Of a stretch of DNA of 64,000 nt, positions 12,291-22,610 are shown one piece after another. The stretch covers positions 2,501 to 66,500 of the forward strand of contig JAJGOT010001114.1 in the NCBI GenBank assembly GCA_022457155.1, written 5' to 3'. The notes under the pieces were generated by a model that was not told where the DNA came from, did no database searches, and saw only the letters and a list, made by a program, of their open reading frames with translations. The stretch comes from Cladopsammia gracilis. Taxonomy: Eukaryota; Cnidaria; Anthozoa; Scleractinia; Dendrophylliidae. The number at the start of each line of letters is the position of its first letter. The first letter of the stretch is position 1. Both the position numbers and the translations under genes were made by a program.

Positions 12291-12686
12291 GAAGCTGTAC
12301 ACAGCTTAAACTCGTGGCGAGCCAACCCGAGAAGACGAAATGCTAACGCGTAACGCAATATTGCCGTAAGCTTACGTTTTCACACTGATACGGTTCGATA
12401 TATATATATACTTTTTACATTAAACGTAAGGATTTTTGACGAACGAGAAAAAAAAGTACATCACTTTCATAATGTCCAGTTCGAAAAAGGAAAAAAAAGG
12501 AAAAAAAAAAGGACTTTATGGAGATTCGAACTCGGGCCGTCCGGGACTAAGTCACAAACTCAATCATTGCACTGTCCAAGAGCACATACTACCTACAAAC
12601 TAAATTTTATTATTTTAAGCTAGATAGAACGAACGCGTGTTAAGGTTGCAAAATCCTTTTAGATCGATTTTAATGTTGCACTAAAA
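12291..12686. repeat. Repeat block R1, copy 1, left part
   Basis: Colinear with 25,874-26,367: it starts acaagaagctgtacacagct and ends ttaatgttgcactaaaa. Copy 2 carries about 95 bp extra near its start. The right part of this copy resumes at 17,627 after the DIRS-type insertion. The block holds a tRNA-like sequence on the minus strand. Confidence 0.85.
12505..12592 (-). ncRNA. tRNA-like Pol III unit (SINE-like) in R1
   Basis: Read on the minus strand, an A-box-like gcrcaatgattgag is followed about 35 nt later by the B-box-like gagttcgaatctcc, then by long T runs that would terminate Pol III. It does not fold as a canonical tRNA to my eye, so a tRNA-derived SINE head is the best reading. A second copy lies at 26,190-26,275. 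Confidence 0.45.
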
Positions 12687-12864
12687 ATGTAATTTGTGAT
12701 AATCGGTATTAACATAAATTAATATTTTGCCGACACGGAGCAGAGAACTGGGTTCTAGTGTAGTGCGCAGGGGCTCACGGTTCGTGAGTTTGAAAAGTGT
12801 TCGTTGATAGATTTGTGTCATTCTACGGTCAGCCTCGCCGCCTCTAGTACTGTTCAAACAAGTT
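12687..12864 (+). repeat. Split direct repeat A1
   Basis: These 178 bp are identical base for base to A2 (17,032-17,209). Similarity stops abruptly after aacaagtt. This is the left terminus of the element. Confidence 0.93.
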
Positions 12865-12902
12865 CAATGTTACCCCAATTTTTTGCTTTCCTCCCTGGCA
12901 AT

Positions 12903-13616
12903 ATGAATGAGGCTACAGCGGTTCGACTAATAACACAGAACAACCAGGACCCTCTTGGTCAGTTTAAGACTCTGGTTTAAGATTCCAGTTTAGCTCTCAA
13001 GCGTTCAAATGAGGATATGGCTGCCCAGCAGATGACAGAAATCAAAAGAATCAAGCGCGGTTTCACTCCCCAATTCAACAAGAAGAGCAGCGAGGACCAG
13101 TACAACGTCAATAAAGCGATTAAAGAAACCATGAAGGACGCAAAGGCCGCTCTGGAACGCAAAGATATGCAGAAATTAAAGGATGCCTTAGACAAAGGTT
13201 TGGCTCTCGTGCAAGAGCGTGAAAAATTCATCCTGCTTGCAGATAAGTCACCGTTTGGTTGGAAAACTGTCAATGAATACAAACATCATGATTTGGCCGA
13301 CGACGAAGAAGACGAAAAGAAAATTTTACAGAGCCGTAAGCGTTTCACCCGCGCGTTCTTCCCACCAACGAAAACCTTGCCGACGTCCATTCAGGCTAAA
13401 TCTCCACAGATCGCAAGACAACAATCATCTAATTTCTTCTCTCGCCTTAATCAACAACATTTAGTGCAAAGATCTGCTACTGGTGTTTGCTTTGCGTGCG
13501 GAAAACCTCTGACGCTGTTCAGACATGGAGCTGGACGAAGATTACTATCAGAAGGACTCTTGCCCATCATCTCTATATTTTGTTTTTTTGGACCCCGAAG
13601 TACAATGCGATTTTAA
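12903..13616 (+). pseudogene. Gag-like ORF1 with zinc knuckle, one stop
   Basis: An ATG at 12,903 opens a frame of 25 codons, interrupted by TAA at 12,978-12,980, that resumes in the same frame. A later ATG at 13,017 gives 199 codons. The protein is rich in Lys, Glu and Gln, consistent with a coiled Gag. A CFACGKP motif (codons at about 13,488-13,508) looks like the start of a CCHC knuckle, but the rest of the knuckle is lost to a frameshift. In this family Gag packages the RNA. The single stop is the only break in the N-terminal half. Confidence 0.65.
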
Positions 13617-14370
13617 ATCTGACCAGGAATTCGTATCGGTCTGAGGGAGATTATATTGAGTAATTGAGTTCTGGAAGAGCATTAACACGCCGAAGTTTAT
13701 TATCGATGTTATTCCATTTGTATGCAAATTGCCGTTGCTCAAAATTCCCACGTCTTTTACGGCCAGTAATAACGCGTTAGCTTTGAAGGATTCTAGTTCC
13801 ATTGAGAATGTCATAAACGAGCTCATTAGTCCACATTGTATTACTGAAGTTTACGAGCCACCTTTCACTATGGACTCTTTGCTTGTGTTAACGCAAAAAT
13901 CTGTTTAACGCGTTTTATTTTAGATGTGCGTCACGACAAGAGAAAATTTTAGATGCGAAGACTTGACTGTTGCCTAAGAGATTTAGAATCCGGGAGACTA
14001 TACGTTCTCTTTTGATCTTGTGGTCATCATCATGTTGAAGATCTTCGTTCATCGAAAGTTTCTTTCTTTTTCTTGGACATTTTCCGCCGGTCACGCTAGA
14101 TATTTTATAAGTTTTCAGTTTTACCTTTCGGTTTTAGTTTAGCGCCTTACCTGTTTACGGAATTGTTTAAGCCGTTAATTGAGAAATGGAGATCTGAAGC
14201 CGGGTAAATTGTTGCCTTCTTAGACGACGGTCTCGTCGCTGCTGTCGGTTACAACAACGCAAAGATTGCGAGCCTTCAGGTTCATGCCGATTTGCTTATC
14301 TCTGGTTTTCTTCCTAATGAAGCCAAATGTCTTGGGGCCCAACTCAGGTAATTTCTCGGCTCGGAACTGT
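13525..14370 (+). pseudogene. DIRS-type reverse transcriptase, decayed
   Basis: Translation across several stops gives the characteristic start of a DIRS RT (VIEFWKSINTPKFIIDVIPF, then KLPLLKIP), a later SVLPFGFSLAPYLFTELFKP block, and the catalytic LDDG at 14,220-14,231. Stops fall around 13,650 and 13,905 and there are frameshifts near 13,950-14,100. The enzyme would copy element RNA into DNA. It follows Gag directly, with overlap in another frame. Confidence 0.7.
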
Positions 14371-14379
14371 CATCAACAC

Positions 14380-14995
14380 GTACGGCCATGTCGGAAATTT
14401 ACGCTACATATAGACAGACAGATAGATGTGTTCCATATTGGTCGCTTCTTTTCGCGTCCCAGTTCGTAGGATTGCGAGGGTTAGCGGGGAAAATTATTTC
14501 ACTCGGTTACTGCGTGGGCAACGTCTCCCAGCTTATGACTAGAAATCTATTTGCTATGATCAACACTGCGTCGACATCACTTTCCTCCCGAGAATGCTGA
14601 ATGCTGAATTGATCTTCGGGAAAACCAACGTAGCGAGCCTTAACGGCATACCTATTTGGCCAGCCCGTCATAAGTCCTCTTATGAGTGATATATTCCGAT
14701 GCAGTGGCCTCATCTTGTGGAAGTTTTATAGTTTCGACGGCAAAATTTTTCATCAATACCCGTTCCAATTTCGAGAAAGCGCAAGGTTCCACGTTCAGAG
14801 AGTTGCTTGCCGTTTTTCCTGTCATTGAAAGCTTTCTAGGAGGCCAGTAAGCCAGTTACCTGGTCTACTGATAATCTAAAGGTCCGGCTTTACAACAGCC
14901 TGCAGTAGGCATCTTTCAGAGCTGTCTGTTCAACGACGTTGACATCGACATGCAGTGGATACTATTAAGGGATCTAAATACTATTGCAGGTGTTA
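14380..14995 (+). pseudogene. DIRS RNase H region, decayed
   Basis: LAGKIISLGYCVGNVSQLMT followed by RNLFAMINTAS is the spacer usually found between RT and RNase H in DIRS-like elements. NGIPIWPARHKSSYV-like residues follow in a shifted frame near 14,645-14,690, and QWILLRDLNTIA (about 14,953) matches the end of the RNase H domain. Frame breaks are numerous. Confidence 0.6.
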
Positions 14996-15400
14996 TATTC
15001 AAGTTCATTGATTATGTCGATTACACCATTGATGGCACGGTTTTCTATGCTCTCGACGGTTTAGCGGGTCCTCATACCTGTGATAGGTTCGCATGTTCAT
15101 TCAACGCTAACGTTAAATGTTTTCAATTCCAGATTCTACCAACCCGGTTCCAGCGGTGCATACGCCTTTGCCCAAAATTGGTCCCATCACGACAGCCGGC
15201 TGCGTCCTCGGGTTTACTTAACGTGCATAGTCTTCAGCCATACGAGATCTTGCAGTGCTAAGGGAGCTCTCAGTGTACCATTTTGGAAGTCTGCCCATTT
15301 CTGGCCCATTCTGCGTTTAGATGGTTTTCCACTGGAGCACCTTTATTCATGATTGGGGCATTCTATCTAATTTAATTTGCCTAATTTACTTATAGATGTC
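14996..15400 (+). pseudogene. DIRS MT-type domain, decayed
   Basis: The sequence GPHTCDRFACSFNANVKCF (codons about 15,067-15,123), then PFWKSAHFWPIL, matches the domain annotated as a putative methyltransferase downstream of RNase H in DIRS and PAT elements. Its presence argues against the Ngaro group, which lacks it. At least one frameshift separates the two halves. Confidence 0.6.
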
Positions 15401-15639
15401 AAGCCAGAAACTCTATTTTCGGTTGTAATCCCGTGACGGTCCCTTCATTAGCAATTCGTATTGACTTTAGTATCGCTCCTAGGTCGGGCTACGAGTTATC
15501 TAGTGAGAGCTTTCGTGTCCCAAGTGAATGCACAGAGATATGACTATTTTGCTGAGATTTCCTACTGAACGTATTTCAACCAGAGTCGAGTTTCTAGGGT
15601 ATTTTTTTTTCCTAGATTGAATTGCCTGTTAGAGGTGTT

Positions 15640-16030
15640 ATGCCTTAGATGGGCTTAATGAATGCCCTAGATGGGCTTAGCGTTATGCCCTGGAGGGGTT
15701 TACCGAATGCCCAAGATGGGCTCAGCGTTATGCCCTGGAGGGGCTTACCGAATGCCCTAGATGGGCTCAGCGTTATACCCTGGAGGGGTTTACCGAATGC
15801 CCAAGATGGGCTCAGCGTTATGCCCTGGAGGGGCTTACCGAATGCCCTAGATGGGCTCAGCGTTATGAAATGCCCTAAATGGTTTTCAATGTTATGCCCA
15901 AGAGGGGTTCAATGTTACGCCCTAGATGGGTTTTAATGTTACGCCCAAGAGGGGCTCAATGTTATGCCCGAGAGTGGCTTAGACAGGCTCAATGTTACGT
16001 CCAAGAGGGGCATGATGATATGCCCTATAG
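15640..16030 (+). repeat. 45-bp minisatellite inside the retroelement
   Basis: The unit is 45 bp, made of two related halves (atgccctagatgggc and ttatgccctggaggggc). Alternate units carry cccta or cccaa, giving a 90-bp higher-order period. It lies between the MT-type domain and the recombinase, where no coding domain is expected. The open frame through it (15,649-15,936) is only a translation of the repeat. Confidence 0.92.
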
Positions 16031-16229
16031 GGGATCATCCCTATTTTCTAAGAGGAGCTAAACGGGGTTTAAGTTTGGTATTATGCTTGTCGAATCAGTT
16101 AGGATAGTTTTCTGTTTTTGACAGCAGGGTTGCGAGCGCAATTTAAATTCATTTTTTTTTTATTTCCCGTTCGTCCGTACATTTTTCTTTATGAGTTCGT
16201 CTCTTACATTATATGTGTTTCATAATGTT

Positions 16230-16800
16230 CTTAGATATCTCCTCGTCCGCATTTTGGTCTGCAGGAAGCCCGGACAACGTACCAAGTTATCCAGCTAAAA
16301 CAGAATCTGAAATTCACCGTGCTTGCTTCCAAAACCACTGGGTCATCGCAAAACTACCGTTAATAGATGGCGAGACTTTGCTAAAGACGTGTTGCGTATT
16401 CCTGATTTTCCGGTCAGACCTTTGGATCGTGCCCTGCATCTGCAACATCTGCTCGAGTCCACAAAGTCAGTGTCTGCATCAATTGTGCTTTCTACTATAC
16501 GCTTTTAAGTGGGCGCATTAGCTGGCCAGAGTTGATTCCCCTTCAGTACACCCGACTGTCATTGCTGCAAAAGAAGGCGCTCTTCGCCTTGCCAGCCAAC
16601 CTACCACCAGGAGGAACGAGCCCCTCGAAGTTACTCGTCTCAAGCAACTTGCTGAAAGAAAACTGATTGGGACAATCTTCTGCAATTAAAAAGTCTAGTT
16701 ATGTTTATTCTCACTTTTTCAGGTTTCCTTAGAAGCTCTGAGTTATGTCTTATTCGTAGCAGGGATGTCCAGTTTAGCTTTGTTCATAACTTAAACGCAG
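16230..16800 (+). pseudogene. Tyrosine recombinase, C-terminal half lost
   Basis: Translated pieces give the N-terminal core-binding domain (WRDFAKDVLRIPDF, PVRPLDRALHLQHLLES, TVIAAKEGALRLASQP) and then FSGFLRSSELCLIRSRDV, which carries the first catalytic Arg. The downstream HxxR, H/W and Tyr boxes are not found before B1. Several frameshifts occur. An intact enzyme would integrate the circular element DNA; this copy cannot have supplied it. Confidence 0.7.
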
Positions 16801-16961
16801 AAGGCCCGGATAGCTGAGAATATCCACTGCCCGCAGTTAGCAGGTTAGCTGGTCGAGGCGAGCAGCTAAAACATTTATGTTAAGGATTCACTACCAAGCA
16901 GACTTGAAGTCTTCAAGTCCTTGTCGCTCTGAGCTCTAGCCCGTTCTTTTGCTGTCTACTA

Positions 16962-17031
16962 TGGGCCTGGCTGACCAACGCGCCCATGCCTCAACGTTTG
17001 AGTGTGTTCGGTTGTGTAGTGAAGGCAAAAT
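16962..17031 (+). repeat. Split direct repeat B1
   Basis: These 70 bp match B2 (17,557-17,626), starting tgggcctggctgaccaac and ending ggcaaaat. B1 abuts A2 directly. Confidence 0.92.
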
Positions 17032-17209
17032 ATGTAATTTGTGATAATCGGTATTAACATAAATTAATATTTTGCCGACACGGAGCAGAGAACTGGGTTC
17101 TAGTGTAGTGCGCAGGGGCTCACGGTTCGTGAGTTTGAAAAGTGTTCGTTGATAGATTTGTGTCATTCTACGGTCAGCCTCGCCGCCTCTAGTACTGTTC
17201 AAACAAGTT
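17032..17209 (+). repeat. Split direct repeat A2
   Basis: Identical to A1 over all 178 bp; begins immediately after B1. Confidence 0.93.
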
Positions 17210-17556
17210 AACTTTCGTCTTAGTTGTTTATTGTAATACCTTAAGATTTGTTATCGGCAGTTTTAGCCGCATTTTAGTCGTTTGTTTCTTAGTTAAAAAC
17301 ACCTTAAAACCCCAAAGGTAGCACCACTGCATAGGTCGGGGGTACACGGTCCCTATTTTTTCCAACAGTTGGTTTTTTGGGGTTTACGTGTCCGGCTCTG
17401 GTGCGGTTAGAGTCATCGTTATATTATAGTTCTTCGTCAATAACAAAATGTATCGTGGGCCTGGCCGGCCAACCTAGAGTTATTGTAATATTATAGTATA
17501 GTATATTATAGTAATATTGTAATACGATAGTCCTTTGTCAATAATAAAATGTATCG

Positions 17557-17626
17557 TGGGCCTGGCTGACCAACGCGCCCATGCCTCAACGTTTGAGTGT
17601 GTTCGGTTGTGTAGTGAAGGCAAAAT
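17557..17626 (+). repeat. Split direct repeat B2
   Basis: Right terminus of the element, matching B1. The preceding spacer holds a degenerate copy of its start near 17,449-17,476 (tgtatcgtgggcctggc), showing a small local duplication. Confidence 0.92.
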
Positions 17627-18245
17627 ACTCCAAATGCGAAACATCTGTAAGCTTATTGTTGTCTATATTCGTTTACATCAAATTAATTATTGTTATCGTT
17701 GGATTCACGTTGAATTCCTGTTACGAAACGTGTTCGTAACAAAGCATTTGCTCACTAAGTTTACAGCTGATGGAAGGAGCGAGTGTGCGAGTGAGCGAGT
17801 GAATGAGTGAGAGAGTGAATTTTATTAAACACCCTTGCCGATAACCCGTTCATCATGCTTTCACGTATAGACGGGTTTAAAAGTATTGAGACTACACTGC
17901 ATTCACTAGATTCAGTAGCTGACACTTAAGCTCGACCCGGAGCTCGATCGCTAAGCAAATAGCAAGTTTAATATATAAAACACAGAATTTGCTAGAGCAA
18001 AAATCCCACAGGAATAAGCGGCGAACACAATATCAAACGGTCCTATCCATCCATGAACGCCTTGAATTGTCTTGAAAGTCTGCAATTGTACGCAGTAGTT
18101 CTTTATCTTGCTTCTCGAGTCAACACACGAAGAGATTTCATGGCCTAAAGCCATATAGTCGTCGATATAGACTTAAATAAAAAAAAGCCGGATTTACAAC
18201 TCGTGTGCTTCGCCACGAGTAATAACTATTTGTAATCGTTGATGC
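17627..18245. repeat. Repeat block R1, copy 1, right part
   Basis: Colinear with 26,368-27,003. It contains a gagtgagygagtga tract and a minus-strand frame (17,951-18,154) whose last 50 or so codons, including KTIQGVHGWIGPFDIVFAAY, stay open with the same stop in copy 2, although the ATG is in frame only here. The function is unknown. Confidence 0.85.
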
Positions 18246-18466
18246 ATATCATTGATAGTGATGTACAAAATATTAATGCTTATTAATCCTATTTTGCCTG
18301 GGCTTTTTTTTGAGTTCCTGAGCCTGAGTGGGGAGGGGTCACATTGTCCCCTCCCCACCTCGTAACTTCAAGAATATTAGGCCATGACGATGAAACCAAG
18401 AGGGTACATAGTACGTCCAAAACTGTCTCCTTCCGCACAATGGAACGATGGCGTCATATGACGTAG

Positions 18467-18469
<3 letters not shown>

Positions 18470-18497
<28 letters not shown>

Positions 18498-18700
18498 CCT
18501 ACTTTATTTAATGTGGATATACTCTTAGCTTAAAAGCTAGTTTACAGGTATTCCACCTGATAACTAATTAAAACCTAACAATTAAACAACACTAATATAA
18601 CAATACATCACATAAAACCACTGATTAAATACTAGTTAAAACTATTATTACAATATTACCGCCGCAGTCAAAATGCTAATTAAAACTAATTAGTAATTAC
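18470..18700 (-). mobile_element. LINE 3' fragment with (TGTA)n tail
   Basis: Read on the minus strand it ends attaaataaagtagg and then (tatg)n. It is flanked by tta (18,467-18,469 and 18,701-18,703). The related MITE at 47.6 kb reads gtagttattaggtaatt without interruption, so this is a filled site. Confidence 0.75.
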
Positions 18701-18827
18701 TTATTAGGTAATTAGTGATACGGCCGGCATCTTGGATCCGCCATCTTGGATTTCTGAAATTTTTAAAAACCTCTTAAAAACCATCCAAATTGACTCAAAA
18801 TTAATCAAAACCAATAAATAAACGTTA

Positions 18828-20235
18828 GGGTAACATTTTTCAATCGGCTTTTAAGCGGTCTTCTCCAAGTCAGATCAACGTGAAATTTTCACCACTAACT
18901 AGTTTTGAATTGAAGTTTGGCAAGATATATTTTCTAGTAAAATTGATATTACCATGACAACGATAAACAAGAAACTTAGAAATCAGTAAAAGTGAAATTT
19001 AGCGCGTTTAAGATTTCGTATTGAAAATCCCACATAGGCATCTTAAAATATGGTATGATGTTATGTTTGTAAACCTTGAAAGTTTTGTTTACTTTCTCTT
19101 TTGCGATCTTGAGAACTACCTTTTTTCCTAACATCGCATCATGTGCAATTTTTGGGTAATTTTCGATTTTAATGGCTTTTGCAAAAATCTGAGAAACGGC
19201 TCGATGGATTTTTTTAAAACATTCACTGTGCATGCTTACCGATATGCAAAATATTATCTGAAAGTTTCATTGGCATTGATTCACTGGAACGCCTTTAAAT
19301 TTAAAGATGAAGACGACGTACGAACCGGCCGAAAAAAATGGCGTTACAAATTTACCTTTTTAAGTTATTCTCAGTAATGATTTCAAATCAATGCGCACTA
19401 CATTCTTCCGTGATTGAAACATTGCAATGTACGCTCGTTGATGCAAATTTCTTTGCATCTGTTTTCTTTTGCGTTCAAAACGCCTGCTGTAAAAACGTTT
19501 TCAAAACGCAAAAGGGCATTTATTGCTCAAAAAAAAAACATAAAAAGAGACTTAAGGGAATCTGGAAAGTAGCAAGGAGAGTAATAAGGTACAATCATGC
19601 TCGAATATCGATAATAATAGATGCAAAGCAGATCACAACGAAAGTGTAAATCACGGAGGAATGCAGTGCGCATTGATTTGAAATCATTATTAAGCATAAC
19701 TTAAAAAAGTAAATTTATAACGCCATTTTTTCGGCCGGTTCGTACGTCGTCTTCATCTTCAAATTTAAAGGCGTTCCAGTGAATCAATGCCAATGAAACT
19801 TTCAGATAATATTTTGCACATTGGTAAGCATGCACAGTGAATGTTTTAAAAAAAATCCATCGAGCCGTTTCTCAGACTTTTGCAAAAGCTATTAAAATCG
19901 AAAATTACCCAAAAATTGCACATTATTGAGATTTATTTTAATTCAAACATACAGAATATTTTTATTCTTGCAAAATATATATGCCATATACCATATTTTA
20001 AGATGCCTATGTGGGATTTTCAATGCGAAATCTTAAACGCGCTAAATTTCACTTTTATTGATTTCTAAGTTTCTTGTTTATCGTTGTCATGGTAATATCG
20101 ATTTTACCAGAAAATATATAACTTCAATTCAAAACCAGTTAGTGGCGAAAATTTCACGTTGATCTGACTTGGAGACCGCTTAAAAGCCGATTGAAAAATG
20201 TTAGTATGGTCTCCAGAAAACTGTATCGAACCACC
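18828..20235. mobile_element. 1.4-kb foldback element with about 0.57-kb arms
   Basis: The arms 18,831-19,415 and 19,649-20,203 are inverted copies around a loop of about 230 bp. The element is flanked by tta (18,825-18,827 and 20,236-20,238). Paralogous MITEs read aaacgctaaatgacgt across the site, showing the empty target. A 32-bp right extension is not mirrored on the left. There is no coding region; ORFs in it are arm shadows. Confidence 0.85.
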
Positions 20236-20516
20236 TTAAATGACGTACAAATGTGAAAGTTACACCAATAAACATTGTTTTTCTTCATTCAAAGGTAAAA
20301 ATATGCAAATTGCAAAAAACGTGGCTGTCAAAATCTTGTTGCTATGGAAACATCAAGTCACGTGATCAATAAAATGTCATGTCAAATTGTTGCCAGATAA
20401 ATTTTAGGAAAATTCACAAAGTTTGATTGCGTTTAAATGCATATTTGCGTTTGAATACATATAAAGGAAGCAAGCTATTAATGTTGAAAGTTAGCGCGGG
20501 CACTTTGTCCTCCTTC

Positions 20517-21025
20517 ATGCCCTCAAATGTGGAAGATGTGAAAGAAATGAACACTGAGTAAAGATTAGAATCATCATCAACAATATTGACTTTTGAAATA
20601 CATTTTTATACATAACTCATGTATTTTTCTATAATTTATCACGCGTTCAACATGCACCCAACCCTTTTATTTCCCTGTTTCATCGATGTTTCAGATAATT
20701 AAGCCACTGTGAAATTACGTTTCCCACAGATTAACGTGTCCCCTTAGCTTTGTACTTCAGAAATTTGATAACTTCATGAAAAAACGTTAAGAAAGTTCCT
20801 GATTTATTAGAAAGACTTACATTTTAATGATTTTTTGGCGGCTTTCCTATTTAATGTTTTCATCTAACATGTATTTTTTTATTATATTTTTTGTCCCAAC
20901 GAGGAAAGGCAAAAGAACAAAAAATCGCAGTCTTGCCCATCCGACACCTTGGTAATCATGTTTCTTTTACATCTTTTAGTTTACATTATGTTTTTTACTA
21001 TTAAACTTGTCAGCTAAACGGTATT
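20517..21025 (-). other. 3' flank of arylsulfatase gene A
   Basis: This lies downstream of the gene A stop codon. From about 20,830 it matches 51,720-52,060, which lies downstream of the distal last exon of gene B (shared words include cttatttaatgttttcat and caccttggtaatcatgttt). The last 0.2 kb is thus part of the ancestral gene duplication. Confidence 0.6.
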
Positions 21026-21271
21026 TCAAACTCCAGTACTTAGACGTTCAAGTAAACTTATCCATGGTCCCCAGTAGCCATTTTTACGGGCTAATTTCGT
21101 TGCCTCCGGATCAGCAGGTTTATTTCCGGGAGGAACCACACCTTTCTTGTAATGGCGTATTCTGGCGCGTAACTTCGACACCACATCCGGGAGATCCTTA
21201 CTAAGGTCTACGCTCTCATTCGGGTCAGCGGTAATGTTGTACAGGGCAACTTCTACTTTTCCACCAGATTT
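21026..21271 (-). CDS. Gene A last exon (arylsulfatase C-terminus)
   Basis: The acceptor is ttag just above 21,271, and the exon encodes 81 residues plus stop. It opens KSGGKVEVALYNITADPNES, continues through DLPDVVSKLRARIRHYKKG and a PPGNKPADPEA linker, and ends shortly after the family-typical NGYWGPW. This is the C-terminal beta-sheet domain. The frame needs a phase-0 junction, but the upstream exon ends in phase 2, so normal splicing would hit a stop within a few codons. Confidence 0.8.
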   Translation of the reverse strand, partial: KSGGKVEVALYNITADPNESVDLSKDLPDVVSKLRARIRHYKKGVVPPGNKPADPEATKLARKNGYWGPWISLLERLSTGV

Positions 21272-21770
21272 CTAACAATCGAGAGATAAATAATGATGAA
21301 TAAAATACAAATAAACACACTTTTAAATGTAAATAGTTCACCACATGATTATTCATGACCGTCTTTCGCATATTGGCATATCATTCATTTAGTGACATTC
21401 ATCGGGTTATAAAGCGTGACATCCGTAAATCGCAGGGTAATCATAATCATCGGACCCACCCTCTAGTAGGCCATTTACGAGTTGATTTTCGCCTTGTTAA
21501 ATATTGTTGCACCTTTCATATGAAAATGTAATTGCTTTTTTTTTCGGTGAAAAAAGAACATATACTGAAACCCTACCAAAAGCAGCAAAATGTTTAACTG
21601 TATCATATTTTACAACTTTAGCAAAAACTGTTTGCAATTGCCTCTTTTTCCGATAAATTTGGACGACGTTGCCTTATATTGTAGAGCACACCACAGGCTA
21701 TCTATTAGGGTTAGCTATTTTCGAAATATTTTAATATAGCAAAGTGGAGGTGTAAAAAGTGAACAATTAC

Positions 21771-22020
21771 CTTTTTCCATCTCTAATCCCATTGGAGGAC
21801 TCTAGATCTGGTGGCATGTACCAGCCATGATTGGGTACGTTTATTAACAGCTTCATATCGCCAACACGAATTGCTGCCTTCACGGACTTACGTTTATTTC
21901 TAACATTTAGGTTGTGTAGAATTCCTTTTCTGGGTGATGGGGCACCTTCAGATATACTCTGCCATATGTTGAAACCGTCCAATGACGGATGAGTAGAATT
22001 CGTAGAACTCTCTTCTATAC
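21771..22020 (-). CDS. Gene A penultimate exon, 1 nt short
   Basis: Bounded by ttaag acceptor and gtaatt donor. It encodes [20 protein letters not shown], then HNLN, then [13 protein letters not shown], conserved in ARSB-type enzymes. Relative to gene B (57,076-57,299) it has two in-frame insertions totalling nine codons and one missing A in the run before the donor (five A instead of six). That changes the junction phase from 0 to 2. Confidence 0.8.
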
Positions 22021-22389
22021 CTTAAATATACAAAAGAACACAAAAGTATCGTTTCTTTGTCAGTTCAATTGAAAACCTACAGTTCCCGGCAGCAGATATG
22101 GATTGCATTCTTCTCGCTAGAGGCATTAAAATTATGCAGAATAAATTGAATTTTCGTAAACAATGGGCCGTAACGCTTACTGATATTCCCAGAGTTTCTT
22201 AAGGTACCTAAATAATCATTCGCAAAAACATTTCGTTTTTGTAAAATACAGAAAAATAAACAGCGCCACTGAAAAGAAATGCTCGATGGACATTCATTTG
22301 AATGGTCACACTGTGGGATTTTACACACAAACTAAAAAAATTGAAGCACATACAACTACCAAACAAAGAAACAAGCAACTTCATTTTAC

Positions 22390-22610
22390 CTGCTAGATGG
22401 AGGAGAGTTGGGTACCAGTCTGTCACATGAAACAGCTCCTTACACTTGACTCCAGTCCTTTTCAGCATTTTTCCATCAACAAAGCCCACACCCCTCACCC
22501 CACCCTCCCAGAGGCTGCCCTTTTTGCCACGGAGAGACCAGTTGTACCCAGCGACAGAAGGAGTACCGCCATTATCAGTAGTAACAAACAACAAGGTGTC
22601 GTTCCATAGA
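22390..22610 (-). CDS. Gene A exon with DNGG active-site motif
   Basis: This 221-nt exon has acceptor ctttag and donor gtaaaa, with the same length and phases as 59,575-59,795 in gene B. It encodes [14 protein letters not shown] (metal-binding Asp-Asn), then [15 protein letters not shown] with the active-site Lys, and [15 protein letters not shown]. It is intact. Confidence 0.88.

Larger units (their letters stand above)
12687..17626 (+). mobile_element. DIRS/PAT-group retroelement, complete ends
   Basis: This 4,940-bp element has the split-direct-repeat structure A1 - genes - B1 - A2 - spacer - B2. A1 and A2 are identical over 178 bp, and B1 and B2 match over 70 bp. The internal B1/A2 junction (gcaaaat-atgtaa) is exactly the union of the two outer ends. 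There is no target-site duplication, as expected of recombinase-mediated insertion. The uninterrupted target is present at 26,367/26,368. Order of coding remnants: Gag with zinc knuckle, RT, RNase H, a DIRS MT-type domain, a minisatellite, then a truncated tyrosine recombinase. All coding parts are broken by stops or frameshifts. One A at each end is ambiguous, so the ends may be shifted by one base. Confidence 0.9.
18287..20516. mobile_element. piggyBac-like MITE with two nested insertions
   Basis: The left end after TTAA (18,283-18,286) reads tcctattttgcctggg, as in the clean copy at 47,465-48,044. Internal blocks (cgtcatatgacgtagtta, cggccatcttggatccgc-like, aaacgytaaatgacgtac) follow in the same order, but are split by a LINE tail at 18,470 and a foldback at 18,828. 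The right terminus is diverged, and its TTAA is not clear. Confidence 0.8.

Noticed and set aside
15649..15936. 95-codon ORF with a 15-residue repeat
   Set aside because: It is only the translation of the 45-bp minisatellite (45 is divisible by 3, so the frame stays open).
18976..20068. Small ORFs on both strands with related sequence
   Set aside because: They come from the two arms of the foldback element and mirror each other.
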